In this document: positions 43,082 to 51,889 of the stretch, piece by piece
Layout: every line of letters starts with the position of its first letter
Position numbering within the stretch: the stretch's first letter is position 1
Assembly: GCA_027488215.1 (NCBI GenBank)
Contig: JAIYCB010000037.1
Span: 1-64,000 of the forward strand
Direction: 5' to 3'
Length of the DNA stretch: 64,000 nucleotides
Origin: Comamonadaceae bacterium
GTDB lineage: Bacteria; Pseudomonadota; Gammaproteobacteria; Burkholderiales; Burkholderiaceae_C
The notes under the pieces: generated by a model
Told to the model about the DNA's origin: nothing
The model's database searches: none
Seen by the model: only the letters and a program-made list of their open reading frames with translations
Translations under genes and position numbers: made by a program

Positions 43082-43960
43082 TCACCACCCCAAAGCCATG
43101 ACACCTGCGGCGATCAACACGGCCCCGGCGATTCGCGGACCCCGGTCTTTCTCGCCCAACAGGTGGCCACCCAACAAAGCGGCAAAGAGCATGGACACTT
43201 CTCGTGCCGGGGCCACATGCGACAGCGGTGCCACCTGCAGGGCATACAACACCAGCACATACGACACAGGGCTAAAAATGCCAACGATCAAAGCGTAGCG
43301 CCTTTGCTGCAACCACAGCGCCCAGACATTCGGTCGATCGCGCAGCAATGTAGGCGTCAAAAATACCAGGCGCACCAGATTGCCAAAATAGTCGACCAAT
43401 ATGGGTGACATCAAGGCCACCTTGACGGCATAGCCATCGACCACGGTGTAAGTGGCGATGAAAACACCCGTGATGCCACCGTAAAAAATGCCCGTGCGCA
43501 CACGCGCTTGCTGCTGCGGGTCTTGCGCGGCCTTCCACAAGCCGGGACCTCCTGCAATCAAGAACACCCCACCGACCACACCCAAAATGCCGAGCAAACC
43601 CAGCGCCGAAATCTGCTCACCCAGAAAAAAAATCGCCACCATGGACGAGAGCAGCGGTCCTGAGCCCCGTGCCAAGGGATAGACCACCGTGAGGTCGGCT
43701 TGACGATAGCCGCGCAGCAACACGATGAAATAAACGATGTGCAGCAAGGCACTGGCCAACACCAAGGCCCACTCGAGCAAGCCCCAGACCGGCACCTGTT
43801 GCCAGCCCACCCACAGGCCTACGGGCGCCCAAAACACCATCAGCACCACCGAGGTGAAGGCGACAAAGCGGACGTCGCCACCGGCTTTTTTGGCAGCGAT
43901 GTTCCAGCAGGCATGGATGAACCCCGCCAGAACGACCAGGGCTAGTGCACTCAGGGGCAT
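43082..43960 (-). CDS. EamA/DMT-family transporter
   Basis: 292 residues from ATG 43960; the longer in-frame start at 43993 falls inside a terminator hairpin and is rejected. Ten membrane spans in two EamA repeats, with a HACWNIAAKKAG element in the first span and AREVSMLFAALLGGHLLGE near 255 in the second. Such proteins export amino acids or other small metabolites. The substrate is unknown. Confidence 0.9.
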   Translation of the reverse strand: MPLSALALVVLAGFIHACWNIAAKKAGGDVRFVAFTSVVLMVFWAPVGLWVGWQQVPVWGLLEWALVLASALLHIVYFIVLLRGYRQADLTVVYPLARGSGPLLSSMVAIFFLGEQISALGLLGILGVVGGVFLIAGGPGLWKAAQDPQQQARVRTGIFYGGITGVFIATYTVVDGYAVKVALMSPILVDYFGNLVRLVFLTPTLLRDRPNVWALWLQQRRYALIVGIFSPVSYVLVLYALQVAPLSHVAPAREVSMLFAALLGGHLLGEKDRGPRIAGAVLIAAGVMALGW

Positions 43961-43967
43961 GGACGTG

Positions 43968-43988
43968 AAAAAGCCCCTTGCGGGGCTT
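43968..43988 (-). terminator. Rho-independent terminator after the BLUF gene
   Basis: On the minus strand AAGCCCC/GGGGCTT (43988-43982 with 43977-43971), loop GCAA, then five Ts (43972-43968). It ends the nudB-to-BLUF run and precedes the EamA gene. Confidence 0.88.
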
Positions 43989-44002
43989 GGCATGAAGTGG
44001 CT

Positions 44003-44425
44003 TTAAGCCCGACCGATGATGGAGGCGGTGGCCATCAGCTCTTCGAGCAAGGCCAATGAAACTTTGCCCGACACGTTGTACGGGTCCAACTCAGCCCGCT
44101 CGGAATACTTGAGCAAGATATTGGTGTTCACGCGCGAGGCGTCGACCTGGCCCATGGTCCAGCCGCCAAAGCGGCGCTCAGAAATCTCTTCGTAGTGCAG
44201 CAACACCACGTCTTTGTGGCGCACATCTTTCTGGATGTGGCCATAAAGTTCACTCACAGCACTACGTCCACCTTCTATGGCTTGCAAAAAAATGCCGCCG
44301 CCATAACAAAGAATCCCGGTAATCCCGGTGCTGGGATTGAATTGACGTGAGCGCGTCAAAATCGCTTCGATGGTCTCCGGGCGGTCATCCACCACACGGC
44401 TGGCGTAAAGCAGGCGTACCAACAT
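44003..44425 (-). CDS. BLUF-domain blue-light photoreceptor
   Basis: 140 residues, a short single-domain BLUF protein that binds FAD and senses blue light. All key residues are present: Tyr7 (RLLYAS), Asn30 (SRQFNPSTGITG), Gln48 (GIFLQAIEG), Trp89 and Met91 (GGWTMG). The C-terminal 35 residues form the usual capping helices; there is no EAL or other output domain, so it must act by contact with a partner. ATG 44425 lies two bases after the folE stop, suggesting coupled synthesis with GTP cyclohydrolase I. Confidence 0.95.
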   Translation of the reverse strand: MLVRLLYASRVVDDRPETIEAILTRSRQFNPSTGITGILCYGGGIFLQAIEGGRSAVSELYGHIQKDVRHKDVVLLHYEEISERRFGGWTMGQVDASRVNTNILLKYSERAELDPYNVSGKVSLALLEELMATASIIGRA

Positions 44426-44427
44426 GG

Positions 44428-45156
44428 TCAGTTCTTTCCAGGAATCAATGAGAGGAATTCACGGCGCAGATTCGGGTCCTTGAGGAAGGACCCACGCATG
44501 ACTGAATTGATCATCTTGCTGTCCATGTCTTTGACGCCGCGCCAGCCCATGCAGTAGTGGCTCGCTTCCATGACGATGGCCAGTCCATCGGGCTGGGTTT
44601 TGCGCTGGATCAGGTCGGCCAGTTGCACCACAGCCTCTTCCTGGATTTGAGGACGGCCCATGATCCATTCAGCCAGCCGGGCGTATTTGGACAGACCAAT
44701 CACATTGGTGTGCTCGTTGGGCAGCACACCGATCCAGATCTTGCCAATCACGGGGCAAAAGTGGTGGCTGCAGGCGCTGCGCACGGTGATGGGGCCGACG
44801 ATCATCAACTCGTTCAGGTGTTCGGCGTTGGGAAATTCGGTGATCTCGGGGCCCTCGACATAACGGCCCTTGAACACTTCTTTCAGGTACATCTTGGCCA
44901 CACGACGGGCGGTGTCGCCCGTGTTGTGGTCATTCACGGTATCTATGACCAAGCTGTCGAGCACACCGGCCATCTTGCCCGTGACTTCATCGAGCAGCTT
45001 TTCAAGCTCGCCGGGTTCGATGAATTCAGCAATGTTGTCATTGGCATGAAAACGCTTGCGGGCAGCCTGGATGCGCTCGCGGATCTTGACGGAAACGGGT
45101 ACGCCTTCGTCTTCGGATGGGGCGGCGGAAGCAGTCATGGCGTCTGATGATTTCAT
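44428..45156 (-). CDS. folE: GTP cyclohydrolase I
   Basis: About 242 residues from ATG 45156; ATGs at 45162 and 45171 are other possible starts and no ribosome binding site decides. FolE converts GTP to dihydroneopterin triphosphate, the first step of folate and pterin synthesis. The zinc ligands fall in SACSHHFCPVIGK and SHYCMGWRGVKD. The N-terminal 40 residues are extended and variable. nudB, encoding the next enzyme of the pathway, lies upstream in the same direction, and a BLUF photoreceptor gene follows at once. Confidence 0.96.
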   Translation of the reverse strand: MKSSDAMTASAAPSEDEGVPVSVKIRERIQAARKRFHANDNIAEFIEPGELEKLLDEVTGKMAGVLDSLVIDTVNDHNTGDTARRVAKMYLKEVFKGRYVEGPEITEFPNAEHLNELMIVGPITVRSACSHHFCPVIGKIWIGVLPNEHTNVIGLSKYARLAEWIMGRPQIQEEAVVQLADLIQRKTQPDGLAIVMEASHYCMGWRGVKDMDSKMINSVMRGSFLKDPNLRREFLSLIPGKN

Positions 45157-45247
45157 TAACATGGCAAACATCGTAACAGCGATTGATCGGCGCACAACGA
45201 TCAGGGGTTTGGCCTCTTTTTACACCCCTTGCTTCCCCTCGACCTCT

Positions 45248-46474
45248 TCAATACCGGTGGCCTGTGAGGAAAAGCGCCAAGCGCATCAGGCCAAATGCGA
45301 GGCGATCGCGCAGTCGCTGGTGCCAATGCCTTTGCCCAACGGCCACCGAAACAGGCGTACTTTGTGAGGCGATCACTTCAACCAAACGCTGGTGGAGTTG
45401 CTGGGCAAACAAGCGGTCTGCTACCACCACATTGGCCTCTCGCGCCAACAGCAAGCTCAGTGGATCCAGGTTGGACGAACCCACCGTGGCCCAGGGGCGC
45501 TCGTTGTCGGGGTCGACCACAGCCACCTTGGCATGCAAAAAACTCGCGTCGTATTCGTAGATCTCCACCCCGGCTGCCAGCAAGGTGCCATAGACCGGAC
45601 GGGCCGCGTGGTATTGCATGAAGTACTCATAACGCCCTTGCAGCAGCAAGCGCACACGCACTCCGCGCTTGGCCGCATGCACCAAAGCCTGCCGTAACCT
45701 GCGTCCAGGCAAAAAGTAAGCGTTGGCAATCAGTACTTCGTGCCGAGCCAGGCCAATGGCCTTGAGGTAGGCGCGTTCAATCTGGCTGCGGTGCAACACA
45801 TTGTCCCGCAGCAGCAATGCCGCTCGACTGGCAGGCGGTGAACCATCGGGCAAGGGCAGCGCCTGCTTCCAGGGCAAGGGCAGACCCGCCGTCTTGAAGG
45901 AGTGCAGTGCCTGTGGAATCTTGCGTTCGCGGGCGTGCTGAGCGCTCTGCAAGCGCCACCAAAGCTGAGACATGCTGTCCTGAATATGGCCCACCAGCTC
46001 GCCTTGGGCACAGACCGCAAAATCCAACCGAGGCTGGGCCAGGCTGCCGTGGTGCGGGTCATACCAGTCATCCAGAATGTTGATGCCGCCACAAAAGGCG
46101 GTGTGACCGTCGACCACACACAGTTTGCGGTGCAGGCGCCGCCAACGGCTGGGGATGAGCAAGCCCAATGTGCCCAAAGGCGCATAAATTCGCCAATCAA
46201 CCCCAGCTTGGGCAAAGCGCGAGCGCCATATTTCAGGCAGCTGGGGCGTGCCCACGCCGTCCACCACCAGCCATACGCGAACACCTCGCAAAGCTGCCCG
46301 TTCCAGCGCTTCGGCCACCCGCAAGGCAGCGCCATGGATGTCGAAAATATAGGTCTCCAGCAGCACATGCGAGCGGGCTTGGTCAAGTGCTGTGACCAAG
46401 GCTTCAAAGTAGTTCTGCCCGCCTTCGATCAAGCGGATCTGATGGCCGTCACGCAATGCCGGGTTGTGCCGCAT
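45248..46474 (-). CDS. clsB: Cardiolipin synthase B-type phospholipase D family protein
   Basis: 408 residues. Two HKD motifs are visible: LHRKLCVVDGHTAFCGG near 135 and LHAKVAVVDPDNERPWATVG near 310. IRLIEGGQNYFEALVTAL at the N-terminus matches ClsB, which makes cardiolipin from phosphatidylglycerol and phosphatidylethanolamine. There are no N-terminal membrane spans. It starts two bases after the EEP-family stop, within a tight leftward operon. Confidence 0.92.
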   Translation of the reverse strand: MRHNPALRDGHQIRLIEGGQNYFEALVTALDQARSHVLLETYIFDIHGAALRVAEALERAALRGVRVWLVVDGVGTPQLPEIWRSRFAQAGVDWRIYAPLGTLGLLIPSRWRRLHRKLCVVDGHTAFCGGINILDDWYDPHHGSLAQPRLDFAVCAQGELVGHIQDSMSQLWWRLQSAQHARERKIPQALHSFKTAGLPLPWKQALPLPDGSPPASRAALLLRDNVLHRSQIERAYLKAIGLARHEVLIANAYFLPGRRLRQALVHAAKRGVRVRLLLQGRYEYFMQYHAARPVYGTLLAAGVEIYEYDASFLHAKVAVVDPDNERPWATVGSSNLDPLSLLLAREANVVVADRLFAQQLHQRLVEVIASQSTPVSVAVGQRHWHQRLRDRLAFGLMRLALFLTGHRY

Positions 46475-46476
46475 GC

Positions 46477-47232
46477 TCAGTCGTTCCAGGCAAATTCAGC
46501 CACCAGCGGCAAATGATCGGACATGCGCTGCCAGATGCGACCCGAAGGCACCATGGCATGCACAGGCGTCAGACCCCGGGCGTACACGTGGTCAAGCTGG
46601 TTCAAGGGCAAGCGAGAGGGATAAGTGGGCGTCGGCTGCTCGCGCCATTCACTAAACCCAGCCTGCGCCATGCGCCTTCCCAAGCCCGTGCCCCAGTCGT
46701 TGAAGTCGCCCGCCACCAGCACCGGCTCGTGTGTCGGGATGTCTTGTTCAATATGACTCAAGAGTTGCGCCAATTGGCGCACGCGGCTGGCGGGCACCAG
46801 CCCCAGGTGCACCACCAAGACGTGCACAACCCGGTCCACAACTTCAACCCGAGTGTGCAAAAAACCACGCTGCTCAAAACGGTGGTCCGAGATGTCGCGA
46901 TGCAGATGCGAAAGCACGGGCCAACGCGAGAGCATGGCGTTGCCGTGTTCACCATGCCGCGTGATGGCGTTGGTACGGTAGATGGCTTCGTAGCCTTCAG
47001 GGGCCAGATACTCAGCTTGCGGCAAGCTGGGCCAATGCCTGAAATAAGCCGCCTCGCGGCGGTGTTCGCGGCGCACCTCTTGCAGGCACACGATGTCGGC
47101 ATCGAGTTGTTCCACCGCGTGACCCAAGTTGTGGATTTCAAGACGTCTGGCAGGGCCCAGGCCTTGCACGCCTTTGTGGATGTTGTAAGTGGCCACCCGC
47201 AACACCGGATGTTCGTGTCGTTCGGGTTTCAT
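46477..47232 (-). CDS. Endonuclease/exonuclease/phosphatase (EEP) family protein
   Basis: 251 residues from ATG 47232, which overlaps the nudB stop by four bases. The EEP fold is shown by LRVATYNIHKG (Asn), IVCLQEVR (Glu metal ligand), VAGDFNDW and SDHLPLVAEF (catalytic Asp-His). It resembles the YbhP protein next to clsB in E. coli. Substrate could be a phospholipid or nucleic acid; pairing with ClsB is conserved and favours the former. Confidence 0.92.
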   Translation of the reverse strand: MKPERHEHPVLRVATYNIHKGVQGLGPARRLEIHNLGHAVEQLDADIVCLQEVRREHRREAAYFRHWPSLPQAEYLAPEGYEAIYRTNAITRHGEHGNAMLSRWPVLSHLHRDISDHRFEQRGFLHTRVEVVDRVVHVLVVHLGLVPASRVRQLAQLLSHIEQDIPTHEPVLVAGDFNDWGTGLGRRMAQAGFSEWREQPTPTYPSRLPLNQLDHVYARGLTPVHAMVPSGRIWQRMSDHLPLVAEFAWND

Positions 47233-47714
47233 GGCAATTTGGGCGATACAAAACGCGGCAGCATCAGGATGGCTTCGGCATTGGAGGGGGAAAAACATTG
47301 GTCGGCTGCAGCATGCCAGGGCAGCCATTGTGCGTCGGTGTGCTCGCGGGGGCTGAGCACCACGGGCATGCGTTGCGGCACACACAAGCCAAACACCCTT
47401 TCGGTATTGCGACTCACACCGGGCGCATAGCGCCAGCGCCAGGCGGGGTAAATGTCGTACACGTTTTCCAGTTGCCAGTCTTGCAAGCGGCAGCTTGGGT
47501 GGCAAGCGTCGATACCGGTTTCTTCCTGCACTTCGCGAATGGCCGTCTCAAGCCAACTTTCTTCGGAATGGTCTTTGCTACCCGTGACCGATTGCCAAGT
47601 GCCCCAGTCTGCACGCCGGATGAGCAAGACATCCTGCTCAGGGGTGTAGATGACCACCAACACCGACTCCGGTATTTTGAAAGGGACAGGTGATGGTGGG
47701 AGTGGGTGCGTCAT
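47229..47714 (-). CDS. nudB: Dihydroneopterin triphosphate pyrophosphatase
   Basis: 161 residues from ATG 47714 (an in-frame TTG lies upstream). The Nudix box GSKDHSEESWLETAIREVQE plus ETGI (about 50-73) is intact. KIPESVLVVIYTPEQDVLLIRRA at the start and the ENVYDIYPAWRWRYAPGV segment match NudB, which removes pyrophosphate from the FolE product. Its position upstream of folE in the same direction supports the folate role. Confidence 0.94.
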   Translation of the reverse strand: MTHPLPPSPVPFKIPESVLVVIYTPEQDVLLIRRADWGTWQSVTGSKDHSEESWLETAIREVQEETGIDACHPSCRLQDWQLENVYDIYPAWRWRYAPGVSRNTERVFGLCVPQRMPVVLSPREHTDAQWLPWHAAADQCFSPSNAEAILMLPRFVSPKLP

Positions 47715-47859
47715 GAACAGGGCAGACTCCAAATGAAAAACCAGAAGTTCAATTCATTGTAGTCAGCCCCTGTTTGAACACTGGGATTCGCGTTGTTCAG
47801 CACATCAAGCCTGTCGACGCTTAAGCGGCTCAGTTGAGCCTGCTGCTAGCATTCGGTCC

Positions 47860-48507
47860 ATGCTCAAACAGACTTTTGATCCCTTGCAAAAGAACGCAGA
47901 CATCGTGCTCAAGGTCACGGGCCTGTGTGGTGGCCCGGGTGACCAACCGCTTTTTCACGATATAGACCTGCAACTGCCGTCTGGTGTGTCCGCCTTGCTG
48001 GGTGATGAAGGCGTGGGCAAGACGAGTTTGATGCGCTTGCTCAGCGGTGATCTGCAGCCCACAGCGGGACAGATGCGTATCAGTGGTGATGACTCTCATG
48101 TCCTCAGAAACCGGCCCTCAGCCGTTTTCTGGACCGACTTGCGTTTACCTCTGCACGACAGCAACACACCCGAGCAATGCTGGGCGGTCTTTCGCTCGTC
48201 TTCACCAGAGTGGTGCACGGAAACACAAAAGGAACTGATCGAAACCTTGCAGTTGACCCCACACTTGGGAAAAAAACTGAACATGATGTCGACCGGAACT
48301 CGACGCAAAGTGGGCCTGGTGGCAGCGTTGGCCAACGGTGCTAAGGTCACTTTGTTGGATCAACCTTTTGTGTCGCTCGACCAGGTGTCCGTTCGCAGCC
48401 TTCAGACCTTTTTGGCGCGTGCCAGTCTAAACCCCGAGCGTGCCTGGCTGATCGCAGACTACGAAGAACCCACCCACTTGCCACTGGCTTCAGTGCTGCA
48501 GCTCTGA
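47860..48507 (+). CDS. Degenerate ABC-type ATP-binding protein
   Basis: 215 residues. Walker A is intact (GDEGVGKT, 48-55), but the residue after the Walker B Asp is Gln168 (LLDQPF) where active ATPases have Glu. The signature is STGTRRKVGL, and the switch-loop His is absent (WLIADYEEP). It should bind ATP but hydrolyse it poorly or not at all. No permease gene is adjacent; a lytic transglycosylase gene follows. It may be the regulatory half of a heterodimer, or a decayed gene still under length constraint. Confidence 0.88.
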   Translation: MLKQTFDPLQKNADIVLKVTGLCGGPGDQPLFHDIDLQLPSGVSALLGDEGVGKTSLMRLLSGDLQPTAGQMRISGDDSHVLRNRPSAVFWTDLRLPLHDSNTPEQCWAVFRSSSPEWCTETQKELIETLQLTPHLGKKLNMMSTGTRRKVGLVAALANGAKVTLLDQPFVSLDQVSVRSLQTFLARASLNPERAWLIADYEEPTHLPLASVLQL

Positions 48508-48613
48508 GGTCAAGTGATGCGCCCACCTGCCAGGCCTGTGGGCCTGGGGCTCAAGAACGCGTTCGTCGTGTCGATCATCAAACCAAGTAATTTGTCTCTT
48601 GCTCGAACTTTGA

Positions 48614-49117
48614 ATGTCTCCCACCTTGTTGTCCTTTGAGCGTTGGCACCTTGTGGCATTGTTTTGTGGCGTGCTGATGGGGATGCTCCCCTTGGCCCAT
48701 GGCCAAGCCCCGACCCAAGTCAAGCCCGCTTCAAGTACTGCAACGGACCACTGCCTCATGCCGGCTGCACATCGCCATGGCGTCAACCCGCACATTCTTC
48801 GGGCCATTTTGCAAGTCGAATCGGGCATGCGTCCCCATGTGGTGAACCGCAACCGCAATGGCAGCATCGATGTGGGCATGGCGCAAATCAACTCGATTCA
48901 CTTTCGTGAATTGTCTCAATGGGGCATCACGCCCGAGCGGCTACTCGACCCCTGCGTGGCCACGCATGTGGCGGCATGGCACCTCAAACGCGTCATGCTT
49001 CGCCACGGCAATACCTGGTTTGGCATCGCCGCATACCACTCGGTCACGCCCGTTCACAACCAGAGGTATCAGGCGCTGGTGCGACAAGAGTTGGCGCGCA
49101 ATGGCGTTTGGCGCTGA
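48614..49117 (+). CDS. Lytic transglycosylase, SLT domain
   Basis: 167 residues. Signal peptide to about residue 31 (LPLAHGQA). The SLT lysozyme-like domain shows the catalytic Glu69 in ILQVESGMRPHVV, the GSIDVGMAQINSIHF motif near 93 and the GIAAYHSVTPVHNQRY motif near 140. It resembles the small conjugation/secretion-associated transglycosylases (VirB1/IagB type) that open the wall locally. No secretion system genes are near, so the context is unclear. Confidence 0.92.
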   Translation: MSPTLLSFERWHLVALFCGVLMGMLPLAHGQAPTQVKPASSTATDHCLMPAAHRHGVNPHILRAILQVESGMRPHVVNRNRNGSIDVGMAQINSIHFRELSQWGITPERLLDPCVATHVAAWHLKRVMLRHGNTWFGIAAYHSVTPVHNQRYQALVRQELARNGVWR

Positions 49118-49442
49118 ACCACCATCACTCGCTGCACCTTGAGAATTTGGCTTGATCCATTGAATCGGGCCAAGCCTGCCCATCTGTAAATCAATTCGTG
49201 CCTGGCTTAGGCCGCTTGCTCATCCACGAGCCAAAAAGCTCTTCAAAACAAGGTCAAACACGAAACATTCACGATGATTGGTGCCTTTTTGACGCTATGC
49301 CCCATAATCAGACGGTGCGCGTCCTCAAAACGTCACAATTGAGGTGATCGGTCAGTTTCGCGCGTTACGGCGGCACTTTTCGGGTTTGTTGTGCTTTCGG
49401 GACCCCATCGCTTTTGTTTTCATGTGTTTTTCAGGAGTCCCC
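49118..49442. other. Intergenic region upstream of the RRM gene
   Basis: 325 bases without a gene. It holds an inverted repeat near 49149-49175 (TTGGC...GCCAA, no T-run) and a CATAAT (49303-49308) that could be the -10 of the RRM gene, giving a 5' leader of about 125 bases, as in many cold-shock mRNAs. I see no ORF or tRNA-like structure. Confidence 0.4.
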
Positions 49443-49829
49443 ATGGGCAATAAACTTTACGTCGGCAACCTGCCGTACACCGTTCGCGACGAAGACCTGC
49501 AGCAGGCTTTCGGCGAATTCGGCGCCATCACCAGCGCCAAAGTCATGATGGAGCGTGACACTGGCCGCTCCAAAGGCTTCGGCTTTGTGGAAATGGGCAG
49601 CGATGCCGAGGCACAAGCTGCCATCAACGGCATGAATGGCCAATCGTTGGGCGGCCGCAGCATCACCGTGAACGAAGCCCGTCCGATGGAGCCACGTCCT
49701 CCACGCACAGGTGGCTACGGCGGTGGCGGTGGTTATGGCGGTGGCGGCCGCTCTGGTGGCGGCGGCTACGGTGGCGGCGATCGCTCCGGCGGTGGCGGCT
49801 ACGGCGGCGGCGGTCGCGGCGGCTACTGA
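49443..49829 (+). CDS. Glycine-rich RRM RNA-binding protein
   Basis: 128 residues from ATG 49443, with GGAG at 49434-49437. One RRM domain (3-80) has RNP2 LYVGNL (5-10) and RNP1 KGFGFVEM (45-52). The tail (about 88-128) is repeated RSGGGGYGGG, as in cyanobacterial and plant cold-shock RNA-binding proteins. It probably binds mRNA at low temperature; condensate formation through the Gly/Tyr tail is conceivable. A long leader and a strong terminator make it a single-gene unit. Confidence 0.95.
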   Translation: MGNKLYVGNLPYTVRDEDLQQAFGEFGAITSAKVMMERDTGRSKGFGFVEMGSDAEAQAAINGMNGQSLGGRSITVNEARPMEPRPPRTGGYGGGGGYGGGGRSGGGGYGGGDRSGGGGYGGGGRGGY

Positions 49830-49903
49830 GCCCTGCACTCTTTCAACGGCTTGACTGCCGTTGTCAAATTTCTGTTTCAGCCTCGCGGCTGAGCGCAGAC
49901 ATC

Positions 49904-49938
49904 AAAGGCTTCAAGACTTCGGTTTTGAGGCCTTTTTT
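49904..49938 (+). terminator. Rho-independent terminator of the RRM gene
   Basis: A 14-position stem (49904-49917 with 49922-49935, two G-U pairs) closed by a TTCG tetraloop and followed by Ts to 49938. Confidence 0.93.
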
Positions 49939-49975
49939 GTGGGCGTGACCGGGACACGCCAGTCACAACACTTAC

Positions 49976-50011
49976 AAAAGCCAACGCCACCCGAAAGTGG
50001 CGTTGGCTTTT
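49976..50011. terminator. Bidirectional terminator, mainly for aspS
   Basis: Perfect 15-bp stem AAAAGCCAACGCCAC/GTGGCGTTGGCTTTT with loop CCGAAA, giving T-tracts on both strands. It lies 19 bases after the aspS stop on the minus strand. Confidence 0.92.
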
Positions 50012-50029
50012 GATCGGACTCAGTGGAGA

Positions 50030-51844
50030 TTAAACTGCTTTGGCGGAATCTACGTTGCGCAAACGGATGTGCAATTCGCGCAACTGCTTTTCGTCCACCG
50101 GGCTGGGCGCTTGTGTGAGCAAACACTGGGCACGTTGGGTTTTGGGGAAAGCAATCACGTCGCGAATGGACTCGGCACCAGTCATCAGGGTCACGATGCG
50201 GTCCAGGCCAAAGGCCAGACCACCGTGTGGCGGCGCGCCGTATTGCAAGGCATCGAGCAGGAAGCCGAACTTGAGTTGAGCTTCCTCGGGCGTGATTTTC
50301 AAAGCGTCAAACACTTTTTGTTGCACATCGGCGCGATGGATACGCACCGAGCCACCGCCCATTTCCCAACCGTTCAACACCATGTCGTAGCCCTTGGAGA
50401 TGCACTTCTCGGGCGCGGTGACCATCCAGTCCTCGTGGCCGTCTTTGGGCGCGGTGAAGGGGTGATGGACTGCGGTGTAGCGCTGGCTTTCGTCGTCGTA
50501 CTCGAACATCGGAAAGTCGACCACCCACATCGGTGCCCAACGGTCTTCGAACAGGCCGTTTTTCTTGCCAAATTCGCTGTGGCCGATCTTGATCCGCAAG
50601 GCGCCGATGGCGTCGTTGACGATTTTTTCTTTGTCAGCGCCAAAGAAAATCAGGTCGCCGTTTTGGGCACCCGAGCGCTCCAAAACAGCCTGGAGTGCGG
50701 CGTCGTGGATGTTCTTGACGATAGGGCTTTGCAAACCATCACGGCCTTTGGACAGGTCGTTGACACGAATGTAGGCCAGGCCCTTGGCACCGTAGATCTT
50801 GACGAACTCGGTGTAGGCGTCGATCTCGCCACGGCTGATGCCGCCGCCTTCGACCGAGCCACCCGGTACGCTCAGGGCCACCACGCGGCCGCCCTTCATA
50901 TTGGCTGCGCCCGAGAACACCTTGAAGTCCACATCGCCCATGACATCGGTCACTTCGGTGAACTGCAGTTTCACGCGCAGGTCGGGCTTGTCCGAACCGT
51001 ACAGGTGCATCGCGTCCTGGTAGGTCATGACGGGAAATTCGCCCAGGTCCACGCCGATGGTCTTTTGGAATACGCGCTTGATCATGCCCTGGAACATGTC
51101 GCGGATTTCTTCTTCGGTCAGGAAGGATGTTTCGATATCGATCTGGGTGAATTCGGGCTGGCGGTCAGCACGCAAGTCTTCATCGCGGAAGCACTTGGTG
51201 ATCTGGTAATAACGGTCATAGCCCGCCACCATCAAGAGCTGTTTGAACAGCTGGGGCGACTGGGGCAAGGCAAAGAACTGGCCGTCATGCACACGGCTGG
51301 GCACCAAATAGTCGCGAGCGCCTTCGGGTGTGCTCTTGGTGAGCATGGGCGTCTCGATGTCCACGAAGCCGTTTTCGTCGAGGTACTTGCGCACCTCCAT
51401 CGCTACCTTGTAGCGAAGCATGAGGTTGTTCTGCATGTAAGGGCGACGCAGGTCGAGCACGCGGTGTGTCAGGCGTGTCGTCTCGGACAGGTTGTCTTCG
51501 TCAATCTGGAAAGGGGGCGTGACGGAGGCGTTGAGCACGATCAGCTCGTGGCACAGCACTTCGATCTTGCCGCTTTTGAGGTTGTCGTTGGTGGTGCCCT
51601 CAGGACGCGCACGCACCACGCCTTTGATTTGCACGCAGTACTCGTTGCGCACGTCTTCGGCCACTTTGAACATGTCGGGGCGATCGGGGTCGCACACCAC
51701 TTGCACATAACCTTCGCGGTCGCGCAGGTCGATGAAGATCACGCCGCCGTGGTCACGACGACGGTTAACCCAACCGCACAGGCTCACGGTTTGGCCAGTC
51801 AGGGCTTCGGTCACCAGACCGCAATAATGGGAGCGCATGGACAT
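50030..51844 (-). CDS. aspS: Aspartyl-tRNA synthetase
   Basis: 604 residues, the bacterial-type class II enzyme with the GAD insertion domain. The N-terminal OB fold begins [24 protein letters not shown] (ATG 51838 is an alternative start). Motif 2 ([24 protein letters not shown]) is near 208-231 and motif 3 ([15 protein letters not shown]) near 535. Related bacteria often use a non-discriminating form that also charges tRNA-Asn; reading alone cannot settle this. It is the third gene of FmdB-DUF502-aspS. Confidence 0.97.
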   Translation of the reverse strand: MSMRSHYCGLVTEALTGQTVSLCGWVNRRRDHGGVIFIDLRDREGYVQVVCDPDRPDMFKVAEDVRNEYCVQIKGVVRARPEGTTNDNLKSGKIEVLCHELIVLNASVTPPFQIDEDNLSETTRLTHRVLDLRRPYMQNNLMLRYKVAMEVRKYLDENGFVDIETPMLTKSTPEGARDYLVPSRVHDGQFFALPQSPQLFKQLLMVAGYDRYYQITKCFRDEDLRADRQPEFTQIDIETSFLTEEEIRDMFQGMIKRVFQKTIGVDLGEFPVMTYQDAMHLYGSDKPDLRVKLQFTEVTDVMGDVDFKVFSGAANMKGGRVVALSVPGGSVEGGGISRGEIDAYTEFVKIYGAKGLAYIRVNDLSKGRDGLQSPIVKNIHDAALQAVLERSGAQNGDLIFFGADKEKIVNDAIGALRIKIGHSEFGKKNGLFEDRWAPMWVVDFPMFEYDDESQRYTAVHHPFTAPKDGHEDWMVTAPEKCISKGYDMVLNGWEMGGGSVRIHRADVQQKVFDALKITPEEAQLKFGFLLDALQYGAPPHGGLAFGLDRIVTLMTGAESIRDVIAFPKTQRAQCLLTQAPSPVDEKQLRELHIRLRNVDSAKAV

Positions 51845-51889
51845 GTTGTACTTTCAGAAAACGCAGGAACAATTCGAAAAAAGAGAGCT

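Noticed and set aside
43961..43993. Longer EamA start at 43993
   Set aside because: It would begin inside the BLUF terminator hairpin; ATG 43960 fits the first membrane span.
49149..49175. Terminator after the lytic transglycosylase gene
   Set aside because: The inverted repeat contains wobble pairs and is not followed by a T-run.
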